Assembly (NCBI RefSeq): GCF_017833295.1
Contig: NZ_JAFIBW010000001.1
Location: 3,561,501 to 3,625,500 of the forward strand
Direction: 5' to 3'
Source of the DNA: Methylobacterium sp. PvR107
GTDB lineage: Bacteria; Pseudomonadota; Alphaproteobacteria; Rhizobiales; Beijerinckiaceae
Length of the DNA: 64,000 nt
Every line of letters starts with the position of its first letter. Positions within the stretch are counted from its first letter, which is position 1. Below are positions 43,721 through 52,527 of the stretch, one piece after another. Both the position numbers and the translations under genes were made by a program. The notes under the pieces were generated by a model. It worked only from the letters and a program-made list of their open reading frames with translations, ran no database searches and was not told the DNA's origin.

Positions 43721-44794
43721 ATGGCCACCGTTACGACCCGGGACGGAACGGAGATCTACTACAGGGACTGGGGATCGAAGGACGCGCAGCCGATCGTGTT
43801 TCATCACGGCTGGCCGCTGTCGTCGGACGATTGGGACGCACAGATGTTGTTCTTCGTCCAGAACGGCTACCGCGTCGTCGCACATGACCGCCGCGGCCAA
43901 GGCCGGTCCGCCCCGGTTTCGGACGGGCACGACATGGATCACTTCGCGGCCGATGCCGCTGACGTGATGGAGCATCTCGATCTGCGGAATGGGGTCCAGA
44001 TCGGCCATTCCACGGGCGGCGGCGAGGCGGCGCGCTATGTCGCCCGGTTCGGGGAGCCTCGGGGGCGTGTCGCCCAGGCGGTGCTGGTGAGCGCGGTCCC
44101 GCCTCTGATGACCCGCACCGATACCAACCCGGAGAGGCTGCCGCGCGCCGTGTTCGATGGCTTCCGCCCGGCGCTCGCGGCCAACCGCGCCCAGTCCTTC
44201 CTCGACGTGCCGGCCGGCCCGTTCTACGGCTTCGACCCCGACGGCGCCGAAGTTCTTCCGGGGGTGGTCCAGAACTGGTGGCGGCACGGCATGATGGGCA
44301 GCGCGAAAGCGCATCTTGAGGGGATCAAGGCCTTCTCGGAAACCGATCAGACCGAGGATCTCAAGGCGATCACCGTACCGACCCTGGTGCTGCCTGGTGA
44401 AGACGATCAGTTCGTTCCGATCGCCGGAGCGGCGCTGAAACCGATCACGCTCCTGAACGACAGAACGCTGAAGACCTATCCTGGCTATCCGCAGGGCATG
44501 CTGACCGTGCAGGCAGACATCCTCAATGCCGATCTCCTTGCCTTTGTGAGACAAGGATCGTCGTCGCGCGCGTGGCGCTGCCGTGGAGGACCTGCCGCTG
44601 AGCGGCGTTTCCCCATGCGGCCCACGGCCGGAATGCCTGGACGCCACGTGGTTTCGGTTGCTGTCCCGAGCCTTCGCCAACCAAGCTGTCGCAGCCCGCG
44701 AACTGGCACTCGGTGCGGGCCGGTGTGCCGGGTCGGGGTCACTGGGGAATCGTTTCCTGAGCGTGCGCTCGGCCACGCGCATCTCGCGGCATGA
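43721..44794 (+). CDS. Haloperoxidase-like alpha/beta hydrolase lacking the catalytic His, with aberrant C-terminus
   Basis: A 357-residue frame starting at ATG 43721 (MATVTTRDGTEIYYRDWGSK). It has the cofactor-free chloroperoxidase pattern: FHHGWPLSSDDWDAQM, nucleophile Ser97 in IGHSTGGGEAARYVARFG, Asp in PGEDDQFVP. Family members then read PHGM followed by THAD. Here both His are Gln258 and Gln264 (PQGMLTVQAD), so the catalytic His is missing. Family length is about 275 residues, ending near LLAFVR. Here about 80 further arginine-rich residues with no family match follow, as if the normal stop was lost by a frameshift near 44550. It is either a decaying gene or a re-purposed binding protein. 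Confidence 0.8.
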   Translation: MATVTTRDGTEIYYRDWGSKDAQPIVFHHGWPLSSDDWDAQMLFFVQNGYRVVAHDRRGQGRSAPVSDGHDMDHFAADAADVMEHLDLRNGVQIGHSTGGGEAARYVARFGEPRGRVAQAVLVSAVPPLMTRTDTNPERLPRAVFDGFRPALAANRAQSFLDVPAGPFYGFDPDGAEVLPGVVQNWWRHGMMGSAKAHLEGIKAFSETDQTEDLKAITVPTLVLPGEDDQFVPIAGAALKPITLLNDRTLKTYPGYPQGMLTVQADILNADLLAFVRQGSSSRAWRCRGGPAAERRFPMRPTAGMPGRHVVSVAVPSLRQPSCRSPRTGTRCGPVCRVGVTGESFPERALGHAHLAA

Positions 44795-45159
44795 GCTTAC
44801 CGCATGTCAGCTCGCGGCATTTTTCACTCACCGCGTCTTCGTCGTTGCGCCATATTGCGCTGCAGCAAGACCGGGCCGTCGGGGCCCGGAGCGGAGGGGT
44901 TATGGCCGTCCTTCTCGGCATCGTGAAGCGTCCGCACGTCTCTCCTGCGAACGTCCTGCCGATGCAGCCTGCATCCCTGATGGCGCGGGTTGTCGCTGCG
45001 CTTCGGCGCGGAGCGGATCGGCGCTTCACGGAGCAACTCGCTCTGGTCGAACGCACCGGGCGCGCCGGAGCGTTCTGACGGTTTGCCGGACGGAGTCGAC
45101 GGGCTCGGCCGAGCGGCCCCTGGGATCGCCGACATGCGCCGGCTCTCACCCCTCCGGCC
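44795..45159. other. Gene-free stretch between convergent genes
   Basis: 365 bases. A 95-codon frame at 44791-45078 (+) has no family match, no ribosome site and an unconvincing composition, so it is not called. A 10-base direct repeat CTCGCGGCAT occurs at 44783 and 44811. No terminator with a T-run was found. Confidence 0.35.
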
Positions 45160-47046
45160 TCAGAGGAAGCCGATCGAGAACCAGGGCACCAGGATGATCG
45201 CGGCCAGGCCGACGAGCAGAGCTACGATGTAGCCGACGATCGGCCGCATCCCCACATCTGGATGGATCCGGCTGATGGCGCAGGCCGCGTAGTAGCCGAC
45301 GCCGAAAGGCGGTGCGAACAGGCCGATGCCCATCGCGAGGATCACCACCATGGCATAATGGACCTCGTGCACGCCCACCGCGCGGGCGATCGGGAAGAGC
45401 AGCGGCCCGAACAGCACGATGGCCGGGATCCCTTCCAGCACCGAGCCCAGCACGATGAACGCGAGGGCCGAGACCGCCAGGAAGCCGAGCGGACCGCCGG
45501 GCAGGCTCTTCATCGCCACGGCGAGCGCCTGCGAGAACCCCGACTGCGTCAACGCCCAGGCCATGCCGGTCGCCGCGCCGATGATCAGCAGGATCGCCCC
45601 CGACAGCGTCGCGGTGGTCACCAGCATCGGGACGAGTCGACGCCAGTCGAACTGCCGGTAGACGAGGAGCCCCGCGAGAACGGCATAGACGATGCCGATC
45701 GTCGAGACCTCGGTCGCGGTCGCCACGCCTTCGACCACGGCCGCGCGGATGACGAAGGGCAGCGCCAATGCGGGTATCGCCACGGCGAGAGCCTTCAGGA
45801 TCGCCGTCCGGCTCGGTCGGGCCACGTGGCTCAGATCCTCGTGGCGGTAGCGCCACCAGACCAGCGCGCACAGCGTGACGCCCAGGACGAGGCCCGGCAG
45901 AAGGCCGCCGGTGAACAGCGCCGTGATCGACACGCCCGTGACCGAGCCGATGGTGATCAACACGATCGAGGGCGGGATCGTCTCCGTCTGGGCGCCGGTC
46001 GCGGAGAGCAGTGCGACGAGGTCCCCTTCCTTGGCACCGCGCGCCTTCATCTCGGGGAACAGCACCGGCGCGACCGCGGCCATGTCGGCGGCCTTCGAAC
46101 CGGAGATGCCGGAGACGAGGTACATCGCGCCGACCAGCACGAAGTGCAGACCGCCGCGGACATGGCCGAGCAGGCTCGCCAGGAAGCCGACCATGGCGCG
46201 GGCCATGCCGGTCATCTCGATCAGCAGGCCCAGGAAGATGAACAGGGGCACCGAGAGCAGGATGAGGTGGCTCATGCCCTCGTCCATGCGGCCGACGACG
46301 ACCATCGCAGGCGCGTGCGTCGTGGTCATCAGGTAGGCGTAGGTGGAGAGCCCGAACGCGAAGGCGATCGGCACGCCGGAGAACACGAGGGCGCCGACGC
46401 CGAGGAGAAAGAACACCAGCAGGTTCAGGTTGCCCATCCCGATGAGCGTGGGCGACAGGACGGCGAGCCCGGCGGCAATGCAGGCGCCGAGGAGGAGTGC
46501 CGCCCCGGTCAAACGCCAGTCGCTCTCCTGCACGAGCCGCACGACGGCGGTCACGAGCATCAGGGCGAACCCGACCGGCAGCGCGGTGGCGCGCCACGTG
46601 TTGGCAAGATCGAGGGCCGGCGTGTGGACCCAGGATTCCTCGATTGCGAACTCGACGGCGGGCTCGAGCAGCAGCCCGACGAGGACGAGGCCCGAGACGG
46701 TCGCCAGGGTGTCGAGGAAGGCCCGGGTGGGGGGTGAGGCCATGCCGACGAACGCGGTCATGCGCATGTGCTCGCCGCGTCGGTAGGCGATGACCGTGCC
46801 GAGCATGGCGAGCCAGAGAAACAGGATCGCCGCGAGTTCGTCCGACCAGACCAGGGGCTGGTGCAGGACGTAGCGGCTGACGACGCCGGCCAGCAGCACC
46901 ACGATCTCCAGGCCGACCAGGATCGCCGCCGGGATCTCGATCGCCCGGCCGAGGATGCGATCGAAGGCCTGGAGCCGGGATCGACCAACCGCCGTCTCCG
47001 AGGAGGCGGACGGGAGGGTCATGTCGAGTTGAGCATCGAGTTGCAT
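45160..47046 (-). CDS. Fused TRAP transporter membrane protein (DctQ-DctM)
   Basis: A 628-residue fusion. The first 170 residues after a 30-residue cytoplasmic lead form the small four-helix DctQ unit (SRYVLHQPLVWSDELAAILF, LWLAMLGTVIAYRRGEHMRM). The rest is the twelve-helix DctM channel (GVPIAFAFGLSTYAYLMTTT; LVSGISGSKAADMAAVAPVL; ATGAQTETIPPSIVLITIGS). ATG 47046 starts 11 bases after the binding-protein stop. TRAP systems import organic acids or sugar acids with Na+ or H+. Fused QM forms are well known. Substrate probably the compound handled by the neighbouring SDR and transketolase. Confidence 0.94.
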   Translation of the reverse strand: MQLDAQLDMTLPSASSETAVGRSRLQAFDRILGRAIEIPAAILVGLEIVVLLAGVVSRYVLHQPLVWSDELAAILFLWLAMLGTVIAYRRGEHMRMTAFVGMASPPTRAFLDTLATVSGLVLVGLLLEPAVEFAIEESWVHTPALDLANTWRATALPVGFALMLVTAVVRLVQESDWRLTGAALLLGACIAAGLAVLSPTLIGMGNLNLLVFFLLGVGALVFSGVPIAFAFGLSTYAYLMTTTHAPAMVVVGRMDEGMSHLILLSVPLFIFLGLLIEMTGMARAMVGFLASLLGHVRGGLHFVLVGAMYLVSGISGSKAADMAAVAPVLFPEMKARGAKEGDLVALLSATGAQTETIPPSIVLITIGSVTGVSITALFTGGLLPGLVLGVTLCALVWWRYRHEDLSHVARPSRTAILKALAVAIPALALPFVIRAAVVEGVATATEVSTIGIVYAVLAGLLVYRQFDWRRLVPMLVTTATLSGAILLIIGAATGMAWALTQSGFSQALAVAMKSLPGGPLGFLAVSALAFIVLGSVLEGIPAIVLFGPLLFPIARAVGVHEVHYAMVVILAMGIGLFAPPFGVGYYAACAISRIHPDVGMRPIVGYIVALLVGLAAIILVPWFSIGFL

Positions 47047-47057
47047 GGCAGGCCCCC

Positions 47058-48074
47058 TCACACGAGCTTTCCGGAGACGCTTTCGAGCTGGGCCCAGGCC
47101 TCGTCGCCGAGCTTGGTCTTCCAGTCCCTGTAGAAGCTGGTCCGCCCTAATGCGTCGCGGAACGCCTCCCGGTCGGGATCGATGAAGCTCAGGCCCTTGG
47201 CGGAGAGCGTCGTGCGCAGGTTTTCGTTGAGGGCCACGATGTCGGTCCGCTCTTCGTCGGCCGAGCGGTCGAATTCGCGGGAAACGATGGCGCGCAGATC
47301 CTCGGGCAGCCGCAGCCAGGCGCGCTTGTTGCCGAGGATCCAGTAGCCGTCCCAGATGTGCCCGGTCAGGCTGCAGCTCTTCTGGACCTCGTAGAGCCGC
47401 GTCGTCGCGGTGATCGGAAGCGGGTTCTCCTGGCCCTCGACCACCTTGGTCTGCAGCGCTGAATAGAGCTCGTTGAAGTTGATCGGCGTGGCGCCCGCGC
47501 TCAATGCCCTTAACAGCGAGGTCTGCATCGGCGCCTGCGGCACGCGGATCTTGAAGCCGCGCAGATCGTCCGGGGTGCGGATTTCGCGCGTCGAGGAGGT
47601 GATGTGGCGGAAGCCGTTGTCCCAGACCTTCGACACGGTCAGAACCGGGGTTCGCCCGATCTGCTCGCGGACGTAGGCGCCGAGCGGCCCATCCATGGCG
47701 GCCCAGACGCTTGGGTAGTCCCTGAAGACGAAGCCGAGATTCGGCAGGGTCGCGACCGGCAGAAAGGTCGCCAGAACCGAGGAGGCGAGGTTCAGGAACT
47801 CGACGGCGCCGCTGCGGACCTGGGCCAGCAGATCCGTGTCGCCCCCGAGCTGGTTGGCCGGGAACAGCCGGATCTCGAGGCGCCCGTCCGTCGCATCTCG
47901 AATGCGATCGCTGGCCTGCTGCGCGCGGAGGTTGACCGGGTGGGTCGGGTCCTGGCCGGTGGCGAGCTTGTAGACGAATTCCGCCGCCTCGGCGCGCCGC
48001 GTCAGGATGCCGAACAGGGGAAGGGTGGCCGCGCCCGCGATCAGGTGGCGGCGGCTGAGAGAAGCCTCTGGCAT
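47058..48074 (-). CDS. TRAP transporter solute-binding protein (DctP-like)
   Basis: A 338-residue periplasmic binding protein with a twin-arginine-like leader (SLSRRHLIAGAATLPLFG, then RRAEA). The mature part has the DctP pattern: DGRLEIRLFPANQLGGDTDL, LRGFKIRVPQAPMQTSLLRA with the ligand-contact Arg, and VVEGQENPLPITATTRLYEV. It feeds the fused DctQM protein downstream. A CCAGGGAG ribosome site precedes ATG. It is separated from the transketolase gene by 164 bases holding a hairpin. Confidence 0.93.
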   Translation of the reverse strand: MPEASLSRRHLIAGAATLPLFGILTRRAEAAEFVYKLATGQDPTHPVNLRAQQASDRIRDATDGRLEIRLFPANQLGGDTDLLAQVRSGAVEFLNLASSVLATFLPVATLPNLGFVFRDYPSVWAAMDGPLGAYVREQIGRTPVLTVSKVWDNGFRHITSSTREIRTPDDLRGFKIRVPQAPMQTSLLRALSAGATPINFNELYSALQTKVVEGQENPLPITATTRLYEVQKSCSLTGHIWDGYWILGNKRAWLRLPEDLRAIVSREFDRSADEERTDIVALNENLRTTLSAKGLSFIDPDREAFRDALGRTSFYRDWKTKLGDEAWAQLESVSGKLV

Positions 48075-48197
48075 GTTTCACTCCCTGGTGGTCCGGGCAT
48101 GCCGTTCGATCCCCGCCGTTCGCGGTCTGTCAGGATCGTCACCCGGTCTCGCCGGATGCGTGGCGCGCCGCCCGTGGCGCTCATGGGGCTGGAGGAC

Positions 48198-48224
48198 GGG
48201 ACGTGCCGGCGTCCGGCGCGTCCC
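48198..48224 (-). promoter_or_regulatory. Long-stem hairpin between transketolase and TRAP genes
   Basis: Arms GGGACGTGCCGG and CCGGCGCGTCCC are 12-bp with one wobble, around a 3-base loop, 14 bases after the transketolase stop. There is no T-run, so it could be a processing or attenuation hairpin in a long transcript, or a terminator that separates two units. Confidence 0.5.
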
Positions 48225-48238
48225 GCTTCAGCGCCGGC

Positions 48239-49258
48239 TCAGAGCCAGCCGCGGATGCTGCGGGCCATGGCCTGCGTGGAGATGCCGTAGCGGTCGTGCA
48301 GCGTCGGCAGGGCGCCTGCGTCGAGGAACGCGTCCGGCAGGCCGATCTGGCGGTAGACGGGGGGCACGGTGCCGGTGCGCAGGAGCAGGCCTGCCACCGC
48401 CTCGCCGAGGCCGCCGACCACCGAGTGGTTCTCGGCCACCACGACGAGGCGGCCGCCGCGGCCGACCTCGCGCAGGATGGTCTCCTCGTCGAGCGGCTTG
48501 ATGGTCGGCACGTGCAGCACCGCCACGTCCACCCGGTCGTTCTCCAGCTCCTGCGCGACCTCCAGCGCCCGCATGGTCATCAGCCCGGACGAGACGATCA
48601 GCACGTCGCGCCCGTCGCGGATGGTCTTGGCCTTGCCCCACTCGAACCGGTAGCCGTACTCGTCCAGCACGAGGGGGACGTTGCCGCGCAGGAGCCGCAG
48701 GTACACCGGTCCCTGATGCGCGACCATCGCGGGCACCACCTGCTCCAGCTCGTGCGCGTCGCACGGGTCGAGGATCGTGAGGTTCGGCATGCCGCGGAAG
48801 ATCGCGAGATCCTCGGTGGCCTGATGGCTCGGGCCGTAGCCCGTGGTCAGGCCCGGCAGGGCGCAGGCGATCTTGACGTTGAGGTTCTCCTCGGCGATCG
48901 CGAGGCAGATGAAGTCGTAGGCCCGCCGCGCCGCGAAGACCGCGTAGGTGGTGGCGATGGGGGTGTAGCCCTCGCGGGCGAGGCCGGCCGCCGCGCTCAT
49001 CAGGAGCTGCTCGGCCATACCCATCTGGTAGAACCGGTCCGGGTAGGCCTGCGCGAAGATGTGCAGGTCCGTGTATTTGGCCAGATCCGCCGACAGGCCG
49101 ACGATGTCGGGACGCGTCTTGGCGAGTTCGACGAGCGCGTTCCCGAAGGGCGCCGGCTTGGTCCGCTGGCCCGGGGCGGCCAGCGAGGCGATCATCGCCG
49201 AGGTCTTGGCGCCGCCGCCCGTGCGCGGTGCGGGCTTCTCGTATTTCGAACGTCTCAC
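48239..49258 (-). CDS. Transketolase C-terminal subunit
   Basis: A 339-residue protein holding the pyrimidine-binding and C-terminal domains of transketolase. GTG 49258 overlaps the N-subunit stop by four bases (GTGA). Family features: YQMGMAEQLLMSAAAGLARE (the catalytic Glu of the PYR domain), GLTTGYGPSHQATEDLAIFR, LTILDPCDAHELEQVVPAMV and GRLVVVAENHSVVGGLGEAV. It pairs with the N-terminal subunit to make one thiamine-diphosphate enzyme moving two-carbon units between sugar phosphates. Split transketolases in catabolic operons usually act in polyol or pentose-type pathways. Confidence 0.93.
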   Translation of the reverse strand: MRRSKYEKPAPRTGGGAKTSAMIASLAAPGQRTKPAPFGNALVELAKTRPDIVGLSADLAKYTDLHIFAQAYPDRFYQMGMAEQLLMSAAAGLAREGYTPIATTYAVFAARRAYDFICLAIAEENLNVKIACALPGLTTGYGPSHQATEDLAIFRGMPNLTILDPCDAHELEQVVPAMVAHQGPVYLRLLRGNVPLVLDEYGYRFEWGKAKTIRDGRDVLIVSSGLMTMRALEVAQELENDRVDVAVLHVPTIKPLDEETILREVGRGGRLVVVAENHSVVGGLGEAVAGLLLRTGTVPPVYRQIGLPDAFLDAGALPTLHDRYGISTQAMARSIRGWL

Positions 49259-50115
49259 TGGAGCCTCCCTTCGTCCAGAACCGACAAGGCCTGACGCCAT
49301 TCGCTCGGCTCGACCCGCAGGAAATGATTGCGCTCGCGCTCTTCGAGGAAGGGCACGCCCTTCGCCATCTTCGTGTCGCAGATCACGAGACGCGGGCAGC
49401 GGCCGGCGTGGGCGCGGGCGGCATCGAAGGCCTGCACGAGGGCATCGATGTCGTTGCCGTCGACGCGCTGGACGAACCAGCCGAAGGCCTCGAACTTCGG
49501 CACCAGGGGCTCGAAGTTCAGGACGCCGCGGGACGGCCCGTCGGCCTGCATGCCGTTGACGTCGACGAGGCCGATCAGGTTGTCGAGGCCGAAGCTCGCC
49601 GCCGACATCGCCGCCTCCCAGGTCGAGCCCTCGTCGAGCTCGCCGTCGGAGAACAGGTTGTAGACGAAGCTCTTGGAGGACTTCCGCTTGAGGCCGAGCG
49701 CCATGCCGACCGCGATCCCGAGGCCGTGGCCGAGCGAGCCGCCGGTGATCTCCATGCCGGGCGTGTAGGCGGCCATGCCGGACATCGGCAGGCGGCTGTC
49801 GTCGGATCCGTAGGTTCCGAGCTCGTCTTCCGGGATGATGCCGGCCTCGATCAGCGCCGCGTAGAGGGCGATGGCGTAGTGCCCGATCGAGAGCAGGAAG
49901 CGGTCGCGGCCCTCCCATTCCGGATCCTCCGGACGGTAGGTCATCGCGTGGAAGTAGCTGACCGCCAGCACGTCGCTGATGCCGAGCGCCTGCGCGATGT
50001 AGCCCTGGCCCTGGACCTCGCCCATCAGCAGGGCGTGGCGTCGGATATGGTAGGCGCGGTCGGCGAGCGAGACGTTCGAGCGCTCGCGGGGCTGCGCGTC
50101 GAGGAGGGTGTCCAT
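49255..50115 (-). CDS. Transketolase N-terminal subunit
   Basis: A 286-residue subunit with the thiamine-diphosphate PP domain. The diphosphate-metal site reads FSDGELDEGSTWEAAMSAAS followed by LVDVNGMQADG (GDG...N form, here SDG). The glycine loop is ITGGSLGHGLGIAVGMALG and the N-terminal His contact SIGHYAIALYAAL. A GGAAGGA ribosome site precedes ATG. It is 17 bases downstream of the SDR and overlaps the C-subunit. Confidence 0.93.
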   Translation of the reverse strand: MDTLLDAQPRERSNVSLADRAYHIRRHALLMGEVQGQGYIAQALGISDVLAVSYFHAMTYRPEDPEWEGRDRFLLSIGHYAIALYAALIEAGIIPEDELGTYGSDDSRLPMSGMAAYTPGMEITGGSLGHGLGIAVGMALGLKRKSSKSFVYNLFSDGELDEGSTWEAAMSAASFGLDNLIGLVDVNGMQADGPSRGVLNFEPLVPKFEAFGWFVQRVDGNDIDALVQAFDAARAHAGRCPRLVICDTKMAKGVPFLEERERNHFLRVEPSEWRQALSVLDEGRLQ

Positions 50116-50132
50116 GGGTCTGGTCCTTCCGT

Positions 50133-50882
50133 TCAGTGGATCAGCATGCCGCCGTTGACGTCGATGACCGTCCCGGTGAGGTAGGCCGACAGGTCGCTGG
50201 CGAGGAACAGGCAGGCGTTGGCGACATCGTCCGCGACCCCGAGGCGGCCCAACGGGATGCCCTTGATGATCTCGGCGCGCAGCGCGTCGGTGAGCTTTCC
50301 GCCGGTGATGTCGGTCTGGATCAGACCAGGCGTGACCGAGTTCACCCGGATCCCGTCCGCCCCGAGCTCGCGTGCCATCGCCTTGGCGAGACCGAGCACG
50401 CCGGCCTTGGCGGCGCTGTAGTGCGGGCCGCCGAAGATGCCGCCGCCGCGCTGGGCCGAGACCGAGGACATGCAGACGATCGAGCCAGCGCGCTGGGCCC
50501 GCATGGCCGGGATCGCCGCCTGGCTCATGTAGAGGGTGCCGCGCAGGTTCACGTCCGTGACGGCGTCATAGTGGGCCGCCGTGATCTCCATCAGCTTCAG
50601 AGGCTGGGTAATGCCGGCATTGTTGACGAGGACGTCGATGCGGCCGGCCTGCGCGATCACCTCGTCGGCGGCGGCCTGGCAAGCGGCCCGGTCGGTGACG
50701 TTGCAGGCGAGGCCGAGATGCCCGGGCCCGATCTCGCGGGCTGCCGTCTCGGCCTGACCGGCATCGAGGTCGAGGATGACCACGCGGCCTCCTTGAGCCG
50801 CGAACACCCGGGCGGTGGCCCGACCGATACCGCGCGCGGAGGCCGCGCCGGTGATCACACAGACTTTATCCTTCAGAAGCAT
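50133..50882 (-). CDS. Short-chain dehydrogenase/reductase
   Basis: A 249-residue NAD(P)-dependent oxidoreductase. ATG 50882 is chosen because GAGGGAGA precedes it and MLLKDKVCVITGAASARGIG is the normal SDR N-terminus. Motifs: GAASARGIG (glycine-rich, TGxxxGxG with one extra residue), NNAGI, catalytic Ser in CMSSVSAQRG, YSAAK (Tyr-x-x-x-Lys), and IRVNSVTPGLIQTDI. Asp in VILDLD suggests NAD+ preference. First gene of the transketolase-TRAP cluster. It probably oxidises a polyol or sugar acid taken up by the TRAP system. Confidence 0.93.
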   Translation of the reverse strand: MLLKDKVCVITGAASARGIGRATARVFAAQGGRVVILDLDAGQAETAAREIGPGHLGLACNVTDRAACQAAADEVIAQAGRIDVLVNNAGITQPLKLMEITAAHYDAVTDVNLRGTLYMSQAAIPAMRAQRAGSIVCMSSVSAQRGGGIFGGPHYSAAKAGVLGLAKAMARELGADGIRVNSVTPGLIQTDITGGKLTDALRAEIIKGIPLGRLGVADDVANACLFLASDLSAYLTGTVIDVNGGMLIH

Positions 50883-51110
50883 GGCTGTCTCCCTCGTGCG
50901 CCTGAGGCTGCCGCCATTCAGGAGCTCGGCTTGTTCCGAGACGGGGGATCGAACCGATGTGCTCGAGCCGCTTGATCGGCCCGGCATGATGCCCGTTCAC
51001 CGAGCCGTCATCCTCGCGGGATCTCGGGCTGGCTCAGGATCGTTTCCTCTCATCTCGTTGACCACACGGTGCCGCAGGACCCTGACAGCGGCAAACGCGT
51101 AGATTTCAGC

Positions 51111-51135
51111 GGCGGATGAACTGAATTCATCCGCC
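51111..51135. promoter_or_regulatory. Perfect 10-bp inverted repeat between LysR and SDR genes
   Basis: Arms GGCGGATGAA and TTCATCCGCC flank CTGAA. The repeat is 19 bases after the LysR stop and 229 bases before the SDR start. No T-run follows on either strand. It could be the lysR terminator or the operator of the SDR-transketolase promoter. Confidence 0.45.
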
Positions 51136-51153
51136 GATGCGCACCGGATGGCG

Positions 51154-52050
51154 TCAGGCGATCCCGGGCGGCAGCTCGGCGCGGAGTTCGGTGGCGAGCC
51201 AGCGCGCGAAGACCCGCAAGGGGGTCCGCCGCCGCGTCACAGCCGGGAAGACGAGGTGATGCCCGTTGTAGCGGACATTGGTGGCGCACGCGGCGAGGGG
51301 GGCCACGAGGCGCCCGCTCGCAAGTTCCCGTTCGGCGAGGAGTGTCGATTCGAGCGCGACCCCGAGGCCATCGGCGGCCGCGGTCAGAGCCAGGAAGCTG
51401 CGGTCGAAGCGCAGCCCTGAGGGTGGTGGCGCGCGCAGGTTGTTGCGCTCGAACCAGATCGGCCAGCGCACGAGCTTGTTGTCGCTCTGGATCAAGGGTT
51501 GGCCGAGGAGATCGGCTGCCTCACGGATGCTCGCAGCACGCTTCGGATCGCACAGGGGCGTCACCGTCTCCTGGCCGAGGGGCATGACGACGAGCCCTTC
51601 GCCACGCGGTGGCCCGTACACGATGTCGGCGTCGAACTCGTCCGTGATGAAGCGGGCATAGTCCATGCCGGCGGCGAGCCGAACCTCGAAATCGGGATGT
51701 TCCGCCATGAACCGGGCGAGCCGCGGCGTCAGCCACTGCGCGGCGAAGCTCGGAGCGCAGTGCAGGCGAAGCAATTGCGGCGCACGCGTCGCGACGAGGT
51801 CGAAGCCGCGATTCATCTCCTCGAAGGCGCGGCTGACGTGGTCGAGGAGCGCCTCGCCCGCCGCAGTGAGGGCGATGCCGTGGCTGTCGCGCTCGAACAG
51901 CAACACGCCGAGCGCCTGTTCCAGCTTGCGCACCGCGTGGCTGACGGCACTCGCCGTCAGGTTCAGTTCACCTGCCGCATCCTTGAACGAACGGCGCCGT
52001 GCCGCGGCCTCGAACGTACGGACGGCTGAGAGCGGAACCGGGGGGCGCAT
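51154..52050 (-). CDS. LysR-family regulator (GcvA-like)
   Basis: A 298-residue regulator. The N-terminal winged helix (LSAVRTFEAAARRRSFKDAA; LTASAVSHAVRKLEQALGV) and effector domain (LRLHCAPSFAAQWLTPRLAR; FDADIVYGPPRGEGLVVMPL) match the GcvA subgroup. It is transcribed in the same direction as the SDR-transketolase-TRAP genes that follow, so it probably controls them. The usual divergent arrangement is not present. No cognate T-N11-A site was assigned. Confidence 0.92.
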   Translation of the reverse strand: MRPPVPLSAVRTFEAAARRRSFKDAAGELNLTASAVSHAVRKLEQALGVLLFERDSHGIALTAAGEALLDHVSRAFEEMNRGFDLVATRAPQLLRLHCAPSFAAQWLTPRLARFMAEHPDFEVRLAAGMDYARFITDEFDADIVYGPPRGEGLVVMPLGQETVTPLCDPKRAASIREAADLLGQPLIQSDNKLVRWPIWFERNNLRAPPPSGLRFDRSFLALTAAADGLGVALESTLLAERELASGRLVAPLAACATNVRYNGHHLVFPAVTRRRTPLRVFARWLATELRAELPPGIA

Positions 52051-52055
52051 CTACC

Positions 52056-52409
52056 TTACGATGATGCAGGCATGAGCCATTTGGCAACTGCCGACAGTCC
52101 GAACCGCAGCAGCGGGCGGGTCCCCGTGGAGGCCGCCCCCATCCTGGACCTTGGCGGTGCAAGGCGGCATCGCGCGCGCTCGAAGGTGCGGACCCGATGC
52201 GGTTGCCGGCCGCGTGCCCGCCAGAGCTGCCATCGCCAGATTGCGGGTCGACTGATGCCGGCCCGCCGGTCCCCGTCCTGCACGTTCAGACGCTCGGCCG
52301 AGAGCAGAACGATCCGGGCCCCAGGATGTGCTTGAGGGCGCGGGGCGGCGATCCCGGTCGATTGTGAATGGGTGGCGTCCTCGCTGAGCACGCGGACGGT
52401 CCGGGCCAT
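52056..52409 (-). pseudogene. IS630-family transposase remnant
   Basis: The frame begins MARTVRVLSEDATHSQST and continues ARIVLLSAERLNVQD and AGISRPAIWRWQ, the N-terminal helix-turn-helix of IS630 transposases. It then jumps directly to WRARGRQPHRVRTFERAR, which matches WRAxGLQPHRVRTF, normally some 80 residues further on. The catalytic DDE domain is absent. This is an internally deleted, inactive copy; no terminal inverted repeats were identified. Confidence 0.6.
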
Positions 52410-52527
52410 CCCCCCTGACTCGCCGACACCATGCGCACCCTGAATCCTCAGGGTGGGTCAGTGCACCAGGAGGCCGGACCCTGTCCGGAAGCCTGGGATA
52501 CGGACGCCGGCCGCAAGGGCCAAGGCC
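52410..52527. other. Non-coding stretch in the decay zone
   Basis: About 120 bases between two pseudogenes. Nothing recognisable beyond a small CCTGAATCCTCAGG-type palindromic string near 52439. Confidence 0.3.

Noticed and set aside
44791..45078. Possible 95-residue small gene
   Set aside because: No family match, no ribosome site, and starts inside the aberrant 3' extension of the hydrolase.
52072..52335. Small + strand frame in the decay zone
   Set aside because: The opposite strand shows IS630 transposase similarity; this frame has none.
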